Source of the DNA: Telmatactis stephensoni
Taxonomy: Eukaryota; Cnidaria; Anthozoa; Actiniaria; Isophelliidae
Length of the DNA: 64,000 bases
Direction of reading: 5' to 3'
NCBI GenBank assembly: GCA_029948255.1
Contig: JALIZF010001342.1
Coordinates: forward strand, 1-64,000
Shown: in pieces, positions 11,838 through 23,070 of the stretch
Position numbering within the stretch: the stretch's first letter is position 1
How the letters are laid out: every line of letters begins with the position of its first letter
Translations under genes and position numbers: made by a program
The notes under the pieces: generated by a model
What the model saw: only the letters and a program-made list of their open reading frames with translations
The model's database searches: none
Told to the model about the DNA's origin: nothing

Positions 11838-12712
11838 AGTACAGTCGAAACTCTCGTAAGTGTAGTAAGTGACCACCTCGGGGATTTAAAAAGTGGTCGC
11901 AACTAGAGGAGCTGGTAGCTTATGAGAATGCGCTCTTGTAAGTGACCACATATTAGAACCATAGAAGCTGGTCGTTTTAATAGCAGAGCTTTTAGCGTGA
12001 TTGAGGTAAAAGGTTGCAGTTGCCTGTCACAGACTGAGAAGTCTACGAATACAAAGATTACCATTCTAAATAAAGAGATTGGAGTAAACTTAAAATTCAT
12101 TATTCATGTTATCAGAATATACGTTACTACCAATTAACTACGGCAACTACTATATGAAGTAATACAAGAACAAAACTTGCAAATACGGAAACAAAACTTG
12201 CAACTGTTGTCACGCGCAACATTAAATGAATTGCTGCGTTGCAAGTTCCAGAGCAAATGTTGCTCGTATTATCACCCTGCGCACAAAAAAATTTCTTTAT
12301 TGCAAAAAATAGAGAGTGCTTATTAAGGTACTTAGTACAACAAAGAAAATTTGTTGCGCGCGGGGTGGTAATACGAGCAACATTTGCTCTGCAACTTTCA
12401 ACGCAACAGTGTTGCGCGACAAGTTGAATGATTTTGTTGCTCATATTACCGGGCCTTGAGGCATGTTAGCATAAAAGGAGGCTTATCAAAGCTCGGTTAT
12501 ATACAGATTTTTGGAAAACGATGAACATCAAAGGGGTCTTAGTTAATTAGACTGAAGACTCCTTGTAAGATAACAAGCCTTATATACGTGGCCTAATGAT
12601 CGCTTACAAGAGCATGAAAACAAAGGAAAAGGCCAGTTGGTGGTCGCGGTCGCTTACGAGAGTGGTCGCCTAGCTAGACGCTTACGAGTGGTCGCAAGGA
12701 GAGCTTTGACTT
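11838..12712. mobile_element. Inverted-repeat element with CAGTCGAAACTCTCGTAAG end
   Basis: Left end TACAGTCGAAACTCTCGTAA; right end GAGAGCTTTGACTTTA with CTTACGAGTGGTCGC inside it. The subterminal CGCTTACGAGAGTGGTCGC copies resemble the ends of hAT- or Tc1-like non-autonomous elements. A second element (12207-12424) is nested inside. A related solo end (AGCGAGAGTTGACTGTATT) sits near 14520-14541. Confidence 0.5.
12207..12424. mobile_element. MITE-like element with about 90-bp arms
   Basis: The left arm carries CAGAGCAAATGTTGCTCGTA and the right arm its complement TACGAGCAACATTTGCTCTG. GCGCAACA and TGTTGCGCG mark the outer ends. Small open frames on both strands over this interval are by-products of the symmetry. 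Confidence 0.75.
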
Positions 12713-13383
12713 TATTCCAAAGATGACTTCATGAACAGTTGACTGGCCATGTTCTTTGGTTGACTAGGATCGTTGGGAACCCATCTGGTGGGACGACGGC
12801 CCGCGCAAGGGGTGACAGGCCAGATGGCAGGAAAAAGAAAGGAGACAGCAAAAAATGAAAATGATATCAAAAGAAAAAAAAAACAGTAAAGAAAGATAAA
12901 AGGAAAACAAAAAGAAAGAAAGAAAGAAAGAAAAAGAGAAAAGAAAAGAGATGAAAAAATGATGAAAGAAAATGAGAAAAACAATAAAGATTTCATGTGT
13001 AGACTTAATAAATCAAACCTAATTTACAATGTATTTGTGCTATAGTAAAAATGAATAAGTTTCATATGAAGGTCTCAATGGGGGCATAGCTTTGACGGTT
13101 GACGGTTAAAATGTTGCCTTTTTGACGGTTGACGGTAAGAAATTCGGTGTTTTCACGGTTGACGGTTAATTCTACTCTTTGGTTAAAATAAGCCAGTTAA
13201 ATATTATTAACCAATAACCCCGACCGTAAGCTCTTTATTTTAACGATTTCTTAGTTTTAACAACTGGAGTATTTTTCACTACTTTTCTATTCTTTCATAA
13301 TCTTTTTCTTTTTCTCCTTTTTTTCTCTCTCTCTTTTAATTAACAACTAATTTTGATTTTGAGACAGGAAAAAAAAAAGATTG

Positions 13384-13455
13384 TCCCCATGGCCGACTCG
13401 AACCCGGCTCTTCTGCACCATAGTTCAGAGTTTTTCCACTGCGCCACGGGAACAC
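13384..13455 (-). other. tRNA-like sequence inside mobile element
   Basis: The minus strand reads GTTCCCGTGGCGCAGTGGAA, and 30 bp later GCCGGGTTCGAGTCGGCCAT and GGGGAC. It has A/B-box-like motifs and partly complementary ends, but poor D- and anticodon-stem pairing by eye. Probably a tRNA-derived SINE head or pseudo-tRNA rather than a working tRNA. Confidence 0.3.
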
Positions 13456-13535
13456 ATAATTTGCACAACAATAGACAATAGTCCATTCAAAAGATTCACT
13501 AGGTTATTTTGTCCTCCAAATCCCTCAGTAGACCA

Positions 13536-13780
13536 GTTAGTCTAGTGGTAAGGTGCAGTCATTTACGGCCTAGGATCCGACTGTTTCCTCCCTCTTTGAC
13601 CGCGAAGCTTGCTGCGTTCTACCGATAGCGCGGAAGGGGCCGAAATCTTCTTCCTATACGTAACATGCGATGATTCAGCAATTTGTCTGGATGCATGGTC
13701 GATTTTTTGGGGTTTTGCATAAGATTAGCATACTAATTTCTTTGGGTAACGGGTTCGAGTCCTGCCTGCGCCAACAACTT
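13536..13780 (+). other. Second tRNA-like segment (split boxes)
   Basis: GTTAGTCTAGTGGTAAGGTG at the left and ACGGGTTCGAGTCCTGCCTG at 13749 resemble tRNA A and B boxes but are about 200 bp apart. Likely a decayed SINE. Confidence 0.25.
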
Positions 13781-14345
13781 TTCTTTTTTTCTTTTTTTTC
13801 TGCTTTTAATGGAATCTATTTCTCTTCTCTAATTTTTTCTTGGCTTAAAATACAGGTTTCAACAAAAAAAACTACATAAACTCTTTACATTAGCTTGATG
13901 GTCTCAGATTTTGCGTAATTTAGAATAACATGCATATTCCTTGAAATAAGAGTTACCTAAAAAGAATTCATTCCACTTTCCAAAAGCTAGCGGGACCTCT
14001 GATACTTATGCATCTGAAGCATTCTCTAATCCCAGCCCGGAGAATGCTGGAAATCGAACCTTCCCTATCAATATGCTTGTGACGAGCCAGCAGTTCAGGA
14101 CAATATGAAGTTCAGTATGACTTATAAAGTTTTAACGGTATTAAAATAGTGAAATTGTTATAACGTCTTGAAAAGTACGCGGATTTGGAAAAAAAAAAAA
14201 AAAAACCTCAGAACAATTGTTCCAGAGTGTCAGTTTGACGGTTAATGTTTTTGACGCTTGACGGTAAAAAATATTCTTTATTTGACGGTTGACAGTTAAA
14301 TTTAGGCCATTTGACGGTTGACGGTTAACCCCATTGAGACCCTCT

Positions 14346-14494
14346 CATATGACTGCGAAAACTGAAGGCACCACACGGTCACGGCAAGGTTACGGAAAGA
14401 ATTTCGAACCTTTTTATAGACAACACGGCATTGACACGATCACGGTACGAGCGGCACGGTTCGTTTCACGCTCATACGACAACTGCTCTAGCGC
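14346..14494. mobile_element. Second copy of the ATGAGTGTGA MITE family
   Basis: The left arm CTCATATGACTGCGAAA and right arm TTTCACGCTCATACGAC are diverged relatives of the ends at 3255-3404. The interior shares CACGGTCACGG repeats. It directly abuts the right end of the 13071-14341 element. Confidence 0.5.
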
Positions 14495-15978
14495 GGTGTC
14501 CGTAATAGCGGAGTGTCTGCAAAGCGAGAGTTGACTGTATTTCAAGGCAGTAAGCCGCAGAATCCCTCTGCAAAAATACAGTTTGCCTTCCACTGTGCAT
14601 GGCTTTTGGAAAGAGGTAAGGCAGAATTCAGGCAAGACGGTCTAGGTAATTGAATGACGCGCACTGATGCCCGTCTCTTAATCTCCCGTTTATGCGAACA
14701 AAACTCAAGTAAATTTAGATAGCAAAAGCCAGAATGCTAATAGCTCAAAGAGCGTCTGATCACACATCATTCTGGGTCTTTCTACAGACGCGCGCGTCGA
14801 GCGGTCTTCCTGTGGTGTTCGAATGATTACGTTATTTACGTAATTAGATAAACGTCATAAAATCAATTATGATGTCACAGTTAATTAGTAGATCAGTTTG
14901 CAGTCCTGCTTGATTGAATCAACTTGTGTTTTTATGTCGGGCCTTTGGTAATGTGAAAAATCAGTGTGTAAAGTTTAATTTACGTTCTCTTACAATACGG
15001 ACATCATTTAGAGCAACTCTCGGTTCTTGTGCAGTTGTTTTGATCTTTTCAAAGCAGCTACACAGGCACTGTGGTATACTCTGGTCAAATTGGGAGCACT
15101 ACTCAAAAATCTGCGCTTATCTTTCTTCCTGTCGACGTTTTTTTTTTAAACATCGATAAGAAAGAGGTAAGCGTAGGTTTAAAAACAGCTGTGCGTTATG
15201 CATATTTCAGCCTTCTCTCGCGTAATTTTCTGCATTTTTAAGCACTCCTATCTTTCCTTGGGTTTATTCTGGCTAAAGTGGAAGTAAAAGCATCGACAAG
15301 GTAGAGGTAAGCGCGTTTTGAAAACCAGCCGTACGTCATGAAAGCCTTCCTATGATTTTCATGTTCAGTTTCATTCAAATATTGTCCTAGCTCTGTTGGA
15401 ACTGAGCAGTATTTTGGAGTAAAAGTTCAGTTCTGTTAGCGAGTTTAGAGTTTAAGTACAAGTCTGCACACAACCCTTTGACATCTATCTGTCATCGATG
15501 ATTGCTGAAATTATTTCTTCTCCCTTTTTATGTAGACTTAACGAGTTTCATGTAATTAAATAAAGAGATTTTGACGTTACTTTTCGATCCGACACAACTT
15601 GCTATCGTAAAGGACACTTGGTGACAGAAAACATATACATACACTAATGATTCTTTCTTCTCCAGCATTCATGAGTTCCAAGGGTGTGGTTTGACTTGGC
15701 TTGGACTTATGGAATTCTACATGAATCTCTTGATACGAAGCATTGTTGAAGTTCTACAACATGCTGCGTCCGAAGAGATTCATGTGTAATTACAAATGAG
15801 AACGAACAGTCATGACACGTCACATGTACAACATGCAGGAATGTCAAAATCTTACCAAGAGCCGTAATACTTAAAGAGCGAATGTGTATTAATTGAAATG
15901 TACACATGCGTACAAAAATGTAAAGTAGGGGGATCGTTACTAGCTCCCAAAAATCTTTGTAATATAACTTTATAGAGC
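14495..15978. other. No recognised gene
   Basis: I see no supported coding exon. A fragment of a CAGTCAACTCTC-type element end lies at 14495-14541. The rest is unassigned AT-rich sequence with repeated AAGAGGTAAGCG segments near 15163 and 15305. Confidence 0.5.
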
Positions 15979-16362
15979 GTCTCTATGGGGTACGCCGTTA
16001 ACGGTTAATTTTTCACCGTTATGGTTAACTAAGGTTAATAATTAATATTCATTGTATTTTCAGTTAATGTTAAAAATTAATTTTAATCGATGAATAACGC
16101 ATTTGACGTTTTAGGACTCTTCTGATTTACGGCACAATTAAGGCCCCCGGCCAACTCTATTCTCCAGTACTAGATGACGAAACAAGACTCATATAAACCC
16201 CTACATATTTGCGTTTGGTCCTTTTAAAACCAAAAATCCTTGTCAGAAAAAAGTTTTACGATTAACATTTTTTTACGCGGATGACGGTTAATTTTTTACT
16301 GTTTTTACGCCTAATGGCTAAATTTTGGCCGTTTTACGGCTAACGGTTAACCCCATTGAGAC
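15979..16362. mobile_element. GGTCTCAATGGGG-TIR element, short copy
   Basis: Bounded by GTCTCTATGGGG and CCCCATTGAGAC. Subterminal GTTAACGGTTAA motifs correspond to the TTGACGGTTAA arrays of the 13071-14341 copy. Confidence 0.65.
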
Positions 16363-16427
16363 ACTCTTAATATGCTTATCAGATCATGTAAAGGAGGAGG
16401 ATGGACATAAAAAAATAATGGTTATAC

Positions 16428-16703
16428 AGTCATACTCAAAAAGGTTGTCCAGATGAAAAGACGTTTAGTCATTAATAAACACATGTATTTGCATATATCA
16501 CATTTTCAATTTTCTGGTAAGAATTTTAACTTTAGTTGCAAAACTACAATTAATTACACAAAATATATAATTATAATATGCAATATACTTTGGTATTTGA
16601 ATTGAAATTCCTGTGAGAAAATTGAAAATCTGATATATGCAAATGAATCTATTAACAACTAAACGTCTTTTCATCTGGACAACCTTTTTGAGAATGACTG
16701 TAT
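16428..16703. mobile_element. Tc1/mariner-like MITE
   Basis: Terminal inverted repeats of about 70 bp. The left starts ACAGTCATACTCAAAAAGGT then TGTCCAGATGAAAAGACGTT; the right is the complement and ends AGAATGACTGT. TA-rich flanks and CAGT termini suggest a Tc1/mariner-derived non-autonomous element. No transposase. Confidence 0.75.
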
Positions 16704-16988
16704 GTAAATAAATACATAAATCAATAAATAGAAAAATAGAAAAGTGAAATAAATTATATTGCATAATTTCAAACAAATAAAACAAAACAAAACAAAAGAG
16801 AGCGAATGCGTGTTTGATGTACGCAGCGAATAATTAAGGTTATTTTTAGTAATTTCGCCATCGCGCGCGATAAGCTCTAAAACATAGAATTTAATTTTTG
16901 ACGCGCGCGCGGACGGGACCATTTGCTTTCGACATTTGAATTCTATTGTTTATTGATCTTTCTATTCAGGTTCATATTGAATTATAGA

Positions 16989-17590
16989 AAACTAGCCACA
17001 GGGTAGCAAACTAGCCACAGGGTAGAAAACTAGCCAAATCATAGGTTAGAAAACTAGCCACAGGGTAGGAAACTAGCCATATCATAGGTTAGACAACTAG
17101 CCACAGGGTAGGAAACTAGCCATATCATAGGTTAGACAACTAGCCACAGGGTAGAAAACTAGCCAAATAATAGGTTAGAAAACTAGCCACAGGGTAGAAA
17201 ACTAGCCAAATCATAGGTTAGAAAACTAGCCACAGGGTAGAAAACTAGCCAAATCATAGGTTAGACAACTAGCCACAGGGAAGAAAACTAGCCATATCAT
17301 AGGTTAGAAAACTAGCCATAGGGTAGGAAACTAGCCATATCATAAGTTAGAAAACTAGCCACAGGGTAGAAAACTAGCCACATCATAGGTTAGAAAACTA
17401 GCCACAGGGTAGGAAACTAGCCAAATAATAGGTTAGAAAACTAGCCACAGGGTAGAAAACTAGCCAAATAATAGGTTAGAAAACTAGCCACAGGGAAGAA
17501 AACTAGCCATATCATAGGTTAGAAAACTAGCCATAGGGTAGGAAACTAGCCATATCATAGGTTAGAAAACTAGCCACAGGGTAGAAAACT
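16989..17590. repeat. 43-bp minisatellite (CTAGCCACAGGGTAG)
   Basis: About 14 units built from two half-units, CTAGCCACAGGGTAGAAAA and CTAGCCAAATCATAGGTTAG plus AAAA. Variants such as CATATCATAGG and CAAATAATAGG recur in patches, which suggests block homogenisation. No long ORF. Confidence 0.95.
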
Positions 17591-17617
17591 ATTCAGAATT
17601 CTTAGCATGATGGGGTC

Positions 17618-17837
17618 AATAGACCATTTCACGTTCTCGTAACTCAACCTCAGCCTCGACAATTTGTAATATATTCTTTAGAATTTGACGACAGCCCGTG
17701 GAATTTTAGAGTGTTTCGATTGTTTGTTGATGTGTGCATTCCTTACATTACCATGAGCTGTAGTCAATTTCTAAAGAATATATTACACGCTGTCGAGGCT
17801 GAGGTTGAGCGATGAGAACCGTGAAATGGTCTATTTA
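17618..17837. mobile_element. MITE-like element, AATAGACCATTTCACG ends
   Basis: Starts AATAGACCATTTCACGTTCT and ends with the complement of the same string. Both arms continue with CAACCTCAGCCTCGAC and its complement, then AATATATTCTTTAGAA. About 220 bp. Confidence 0.8.
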
Positions 17838-18312
17838 AGCCAACTCATTTTCAGTAGACTTATCATTCTTCTCCAAACCCGAAGAAGTGGAAAGTGAAGA
17901 CCGCCAAGATCGAAACTTCCCAAGACTACCCGCGCGCCTCAAGGGTACGTACGAGATGATTGAAGAAGTTGTTTGTAGATCGTGTTGAAACAAATTGGTC
18001 ATTGTGCAGGATTTTGAACTCTTTGGATGACCAAGTTTTCTAGGTTAGGTTTCTGTGTGTCTTCACGATTTTACATCGGTTTGAAGCTCTCAGCGTTCAA
18101 CTAGCTAGAACTCGATTGAAAAAAAAAGAACAATCGGAAATGTAAAGGATGATATCGAACTGAAACAAATTTATTTGATATCATGCCGATGCTGAATGAA
18201 GTTAACGAAGAAAGAGAGAGCCCGTTTTGACGCACCCGTTCTCCAATACATACACGTCGTCTCTTTTCCGAAATCGAAATATTAACAATACTCCTAACGT
18301 TCTCAGAAAGAA

Positions 18313-18981
18313 ATGGACTTCAAGCATCTTCTCCTGGTTACCTGTCTTCTCTGTGCAGTGATGTATCAAGTGAAAGCGAACTCCTACTGCTGTGCTGATA
18401 AACGCGATGCTCGTCATGAACTGAGACTCAACTCAAACGAGTTAATGGCTTCCAGAAAGCTGAGAGGTAATTGTAAAATAGACCACTTTGTTTACTTGAA
18501 CCATAGACCACAGAAAGCGCAATGTGCATTTAATATAAGAATGAAATAATTATACAACCTCAATAGTACTAAATAGTACAGAATCCTTTGTTTTCTATTA
18601 GTGTGATCACACTTAACCCGTAAAAAAGTACAAAATCTAAATAGTACTTAATAGTACAAAATCCTTGGTTTTCCATTGGTTAATAATGTTATTTGTATTA
18701 TTTTGCTAGTACAATTCCACGCATTAAGTATACGATCGCTCTAATGAATTGGTCTCATTTTCCGCTATTTAGTTTGTACTATTTCATTGCCTCTACTGAT
18801 GCACTCTACTTTGGCAACAAACACGAATTTCAGTTTTATCTCCAGTAAGAATAAGTCAAACTTCAGATATTTTGTTGAAATGTTTTTGCTTTTGTTATGC
18901 ATTTTAGAAACTCTCAAGAGCAAATGGAAGCGTTCAGCAAAGCGACTCAATTATCTGGTAAAGATTAAGCAGACGATGTAA
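18313..18981 (+). CDS. Short secreted cationic peptide precursor, two exons
   Basis: Exon 1 at 18313-18466 (51 codons plus G) ends at a GTAATT donor. Exon 2 at 18908-18981 follows TGCATTTTAG and ends TAA. Phases agree, giving 75 residues. Residues 1-23 are a clear signal peptide (MDFKHLLLVTCLLCAVMYQV), followed by NSYCCADKR with a vicinal cysteine pair. The C-terminal 24 residues are strongly basic: eight Lys/Arg, one Glu, with KWKRSAKRLNYLVKIK. Dibasic sites (K30-R31, KR in the tail) could be processed. The layout (signal peptide, linker, cationic tail) resembles cnidarian antimicrobial or neuropeptide precursors, but I recognise no family. Reading through the donor gives an alternative 78-residue product without the basic tail. 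The exon join is predicted by eye. Confidence 0.5.
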
Positions 18982-19260
18982 CTGCCCGGCCAGTTGTTAG
19001 CGGATGCTTTATAATTAACAATTAGACTGACAATTACAATAAATATGGCAATGCGACGCTATTTTGCTGATTTAGCCGATTCACTTAATGGCAGCGAGAG
19101 ATTTTCACTAGAAAGATCTCAAGAGATCCTAGGTTTTTGACAGACACCCGTAAAGCAAAATAATTTTGTTATGAATCTAACTATGCAGGGCAAGATTCAG
19201 TATGACTTATAAATTATACGCTATAACACATCCAACTAGACGCACAATTGTGCGTTTACT

Positions 19261-19583
19261 CCCGGGGGGGTACTCCTTCCAGTTTTGGGTAGGGATGTGC
19301 CGCTGAGCCCCTCGAACCCTGACCCTGTTCCAGAGCAAAATTTCCAAAATTGATACCCTGTTCCAGAGTAAATGCCTGCCTCATTTCATTGCTTCCGGCC
19401 AAGTTGACGTGTCGTTAACCCCTTTTAGCCCGGCCTTTTAGACGAACGCTGTTAAATAGATACCATGTTCCAGAGAGTAATTACGATGTTCATATACCCT
19501 GTTCCAGAGTAAAATCGCTGAAAACCCTACCCTGTTTAGCGGCACGTACCCGTATAGTGAATATAGGGGAGTACCCCCCGGGG
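19261..19583. mobile_element. MITE-like element, CCCGGGGGGGTACTCC ends
   Basis: Left end CCCGGGGGGGTACTCC; right end GGAGTACCCCCCGGGG. The interior repeats CCCTGTTCCAGAGTAAA four times in direct orientation. About 320 bp. Confidence 0.8.
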
Positions 19584-19653
19584 ATTTACATATGCCCAGA
19601 TGGAATCGAGCCTGGCGTATACGGTTGATTTCCTGATGTTAATTAAGGGTGCT

Positions 19654-19684
<31 letters not shown>

Positions 19685-20137
19685 ATGGATTCGTTAAGGT
19701 GTTTGTCTACTGTTTTTTGACTTTCGCACTGAACGGTCTTTGCAATACGTACCTTTCTCTTGCTTGGTCGACCTGAGACTCTCACCAACGACCATCATTT
19801 GTCTGAAGTTAAGTATGGTGTACGCTTTATTGGGGGTACGTGTTGCCATAGCAACGATAAACAAGAAATATTGAAATCACTGAAACTGAAATACTGAGCA
19901 CATTTGATGAGATCCAGAAAATTGAATAGCATTTCGCACTTAAATCTGAATAAGAAAGAAAATTTGTAGAGCATTCTGGTAGTTGTAGTCAAATGACGCC
20001 ATCGTACAAATGTCCTATTGACGTGAGCACTGCCATTCGGCTACGATCTGATTGGTCCGTGGTTACTAAGGGAAAGGACCAAAGTGTAATGACCCTGGGT
20101 GGGAAAGGAAAGAATTTAGTTTCACAGCAAACAGTCT

Positions 20138-20252
20138 TAGGGCCTAATTATATGAACCAGGCTGGCCCGTTTAAACGGGCTGACTTCTTTTGTGTTGTGG
20201 CCCCCGCAGGGAAGAGAAAACAAAAGAAGTCAGCCCGATAATCAGGCCCTTA
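20138..20252. mobile_element. Small inverted-repeat element, GGGCTGACTTCTTTTGT arms
   Basis: GGGCTGACTTCTTTTGTG and ACAAAAGAAGTCAGCCC face each other around a short spacer. GGGCCTAATTATATG and ATAATCAGGCCC mark the outer ends. Confidence 0.65.
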
Positions 20253-20587
20253 CTCTCCTCCTCCAACCTCATGTTCACCGCAAGTTAATCGTGAATGCTC
20301 CTTCGGCAAACAGGCTGCCTTCGAACTATAAGTTTTTACTGAATTGCCTTAGTACTGTTTCGGGTATTTCTTCTTTTAGTGATATATGCAAAAATGGCCT
20401 GGAGGAACAATTAGAGACGAGCTCATGAATATAGTACCATCTACCTTTTATATGCCCATACTGTATTTCTTTACGAGTGTCCGCTATCCAATTGTGCTAA
20501 ATATTCATAATGCGACATCATTCATCTGTAGTGACACCATCAATTAACCAGACATATATATGTCGTTAAACTCCCAACAAATTAGCG

Positions 20588-20857
20588 GTGTTGGTGGTGT
20601 TGAGCAAATTAGCTCGAGATAAGTCAGAAAAGAAGAATTCTGTGTGGCCAGTTCCTGATAGATTAGATGTAGTAGCTGGTGGAACCATCCCTGATGTTTA
20701 CAAGTTGATTAAACGCACTCTGAATTTGGGAACACCTAAACCATTCCCTGTAGCCCCTCCCAAAATCAAGTCATTGGAAAAGACTTACCAATTTTCAATG
20801 AGATCATTAAGCAGAGAGAAGAACATGAAGCTGGCATCCCATAAACTAAGACACTAA
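20588..20857 (+). pseudogene. Coding-like fragment, unrecognised
   Basis: An 89-residue frame with non-random composition (for example VWPVPDRLDVVAGGTIPDVY and LGTPKPFPVAPPKIK). It has no upstream Kozak context and is followed by broken frames. It could be a decayed gene or transposon relic. I cannot name a family. Confidence 0.2.
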
Positions 20858-21084
20858 GTCTTCACCGACTGCATACTGAATGGGATGAGGACATCATCAA
20901 CATTGAGGTCATCCTGGGACTCAACCTAAGAATTCTCGAGAAGCATTGGCTGTGATGAAGTACCTTGGAACTGATGTAACCACGTTGAGTTCAGATGGCG
21001 GACAATCGGTTGCCCCAGGCAACTCAACTGGCGTCTCCAGCAGCACTTTGGAAAATGACTCTGGAGTTGCATCACGTGGTGTCT

Positions 21085-21605
21085 TAGTCCAGTCCCAGAC
21101 TCTCTTTCTTGCCGCTCCAGGACTCGCGGAGAAAGAGAGTCCAGTATAACTTGCATGCGCATGTGCAAAATGAGCCAATCAGATTAAAGTTTTGTTTTGA
21201 GAGCTTACAATATGCAAATGTCAGTGTTTGGTAGTGGAAGTGATGCGTATCGAAAAATTCACAAATACGTCTTTCACAACTGTCCATCCGTAAATGGCCT
21301 GTAACTGCTCAAACTTTGGTAAAAGATTATAGTTGGTTTTTCCAAGTGCATAGCTCACTGAATCAACAAATGGCTTTCCGAAATGAGACTGATATTGTAT
21401 ACAAAACACTTTCTTCTTCAGCCATCTGGAATCATTAGACGACTTTATTTAGGATTTGTAACCACGCGATCACCACATGAATGTGGTGATCGCGTGGTCA
21501 CTAAGCTGACATGCGCATGCAAGTTATACTGGACTCTCTTTCTCCGTTGTTGTTCTCCGCGAGTCCTGGAGCGGCAAGAAAGAGAGTCTGGGACTGGACT
21601 AGTGG
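21085..21605. repeat. Inverted pair of a ~75-bp module around a GATCACC palindrome
   Basis: AGACTCTCTTTCTTGCCGCT then CCAGGACTCGCGGAG at 21099-21133 reappears complemented at about 21560-21590. GAGTCCAGTATAACTTGCAT and its complement flank them. Between the arms, 21459-21503 is a palindrome (ACCACGCGATCACCACATG and complement). Probably an inverted-repeat element plus a nested hairpin. Confidence 0.55.
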
Positions 21606-21639
21606 TGTCTCGGACACAACCAACTAAATACAGCATATT

Positions 21640-21765
21640 TCTCGCGGTTGTTTTGAATTCTCTCAACTCAATTAAATTTAATTGTGACTATAGTTTTAAA
21701 CTTTTTGGTCATTTTGACTTTTGTGAAGACAGCTTCTTTGCGAACTCCTCTTACATCTTGTGCGT
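21640..21765 (+). pseudogene. Decayed GPCR gene relic
   Basis: Nucleotide text such as TTTTGGTCATTTTGACTTTT and GAAGACAGCTTCTTTGCGAA matches TM1 to loop 1 of the receptor at 23071-23988 almost base for base. It carries an insertion (ATTAAATTTA region) and a frame change, and no TM2-TM7 sequence follows. An older third member of the receptor cluster. Confidence 0.7.
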
Positions 21766-21909
21766 AAGTGTAGTGACAATATAGCCGTATTCGGACAGCT
21801 ATGAGCCCTTTGGACCCCAAAATAAAACATTTGGGCCATTTTTTTGGTCATCCTAGAATGTCCAAAAAAGTATGTATTTGAATAAAATATCTGAGTGTGT
21901 TTTTGAACA

Positions 21910-22121
21910 GCACCCTAATGTACATAAACAGTGTATAGAGTATATCGCTATTTTGCCTCAGCAATGTATTCTGGGACTGTTACTATCTCAGTTAAATAAC
22001 CGACTAAACAAAAGAAGTCATAGTTTGGAAATCTTTTGTTCAGTAGTATTTAACTGAGCTAACAGTCCCAGAATGCATTGTGCGGCGCAGACTAGCGATA
22101 TAGTCTACGTACATAAAGGAT
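21910..22121. mobile_element. MITE-like element
   Basis: The arms share GTACATAAA, ATATCGCTA, AATGTATTCTGGGACTGTTA, CTCAGTTAAATA and their complements. About 200 bp. Confidence 0.6.
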
Positions 22122-22223
22122 GCTGGGACATATCTCGTTACTAAGCAACGTGGTTGCTATACTGATTGTAACAACGCAAGCGCTTGTTCATATAAGACAT
22201 CTTTTAATAGACCTTTTCACCGA

Positions 22224-22463
22224 TGTCACGCAAAATTGCTATTGCCAGTGCTTTTCATTAAAAACAAAAAATTATCTCCATAGATCGATTTATCGTACTG
22301 AATTTAGTAAACCTGCGAAGTTTCATAACAGTCCGTTACAAACTCTCGGAAATATGAGAACCAAAAATGTTTCTAAATTTGGTACGATAAATCATATAAA
22401 TCGATCTATGGAGATGAATTTCTATTTAATGAAAAGCACTGAAATTGGCAATTTTGCATGACG
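22224..22463. mobile_element. MITE-like element at left edge of duplicated GPCR block
   Basis: Inverted arms GCAAAATTGC...CAGTGCTTTTCATT and ATGAAAAGCACTG...GCAATTTTGC, with ATCTCCATAGATCGATTTAT and its complement further in. A diverged version is at about 26950-27150 in the second block, so it predates the duplication. Confidence 0.65.
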
Positions 22464-23070
22464 CTGGAAAAAAGGTATATTCATTGATTGTTTAAACATT
22501 GCACTCAAATTCCTCATTCAATAGACGATGGCTTATAGATGATGCAGCAACACGTTGGCGATTTTCTTACGTCCTCGTGTCAGTCAACGTTATTAAATGA
22601 TTATTGGATGAGGCTGAGTATATGAAGGTTGAAGATATATCTTCCAAATATGGTCAATGTTGGCTGGTTATGAAAATTATTCGGGGAATTTAAGCCAATC
22701 AGAGACGGAGAAACAATTTTAATGAATAATTGTAATTATCTTGCGTTATTATCTTGAATCTCCTGAATCTGACTTGTTTATTCAATAAGCCCTCATATAC
22801 TACACATTTGCCAATCACTTCTCTTAAATAAATAAGAAAAGTTGTCATTAACTAGCTAATAAAAATACGGTCAGACGTTTGCCAACCATTCAGCATTAAG
22901 TAGGTAGCAGACACGTCGAGACTATGCTACATCTTTATCGGGTTTTTATAATTCTTATGCAAAGCTGCTATTTTTCCTACCCTCCTCAAGTTCGTTTGTG
23001 TATGAGTTGAACACACGCTGTCCAAGGAATCAGTCACTCTGATAGAACTATCAAATGATAAGCCATCAAG

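Larger units (their letters stand above)
13071..14341. mobile_element. GGTCTCAATGGGG-TIR element, long copy
   Basis: About 1.27 kb bounded by GGTCTCAATGGGG and its exact complement CCCCATTGAGACC. Both ends carry subterminal arrays of TTGACGGTTGACGGTTAA, in direct orientation. The core contains tRNA-like heads near 13384-13455 and 13536-13780. A 0.4-kb relative is at 15979-16362. No transposase frame is visible. Confidence 0.65.

Noticed and set aside
13384..13455. Functional tRNA gene
   Set aside because: A- and B-box-like motifs are present, but stem pairing is poor by eye and it lies inside a mobile element. A tRNA-scan covariance score would decide.
20926..21178. Overlapping frames on both strands near 21.0-21.2 kb
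   Set aside because: They fall on an inverted-repeat module, and overlapping frames on both strands point to symmetry rather than coding.
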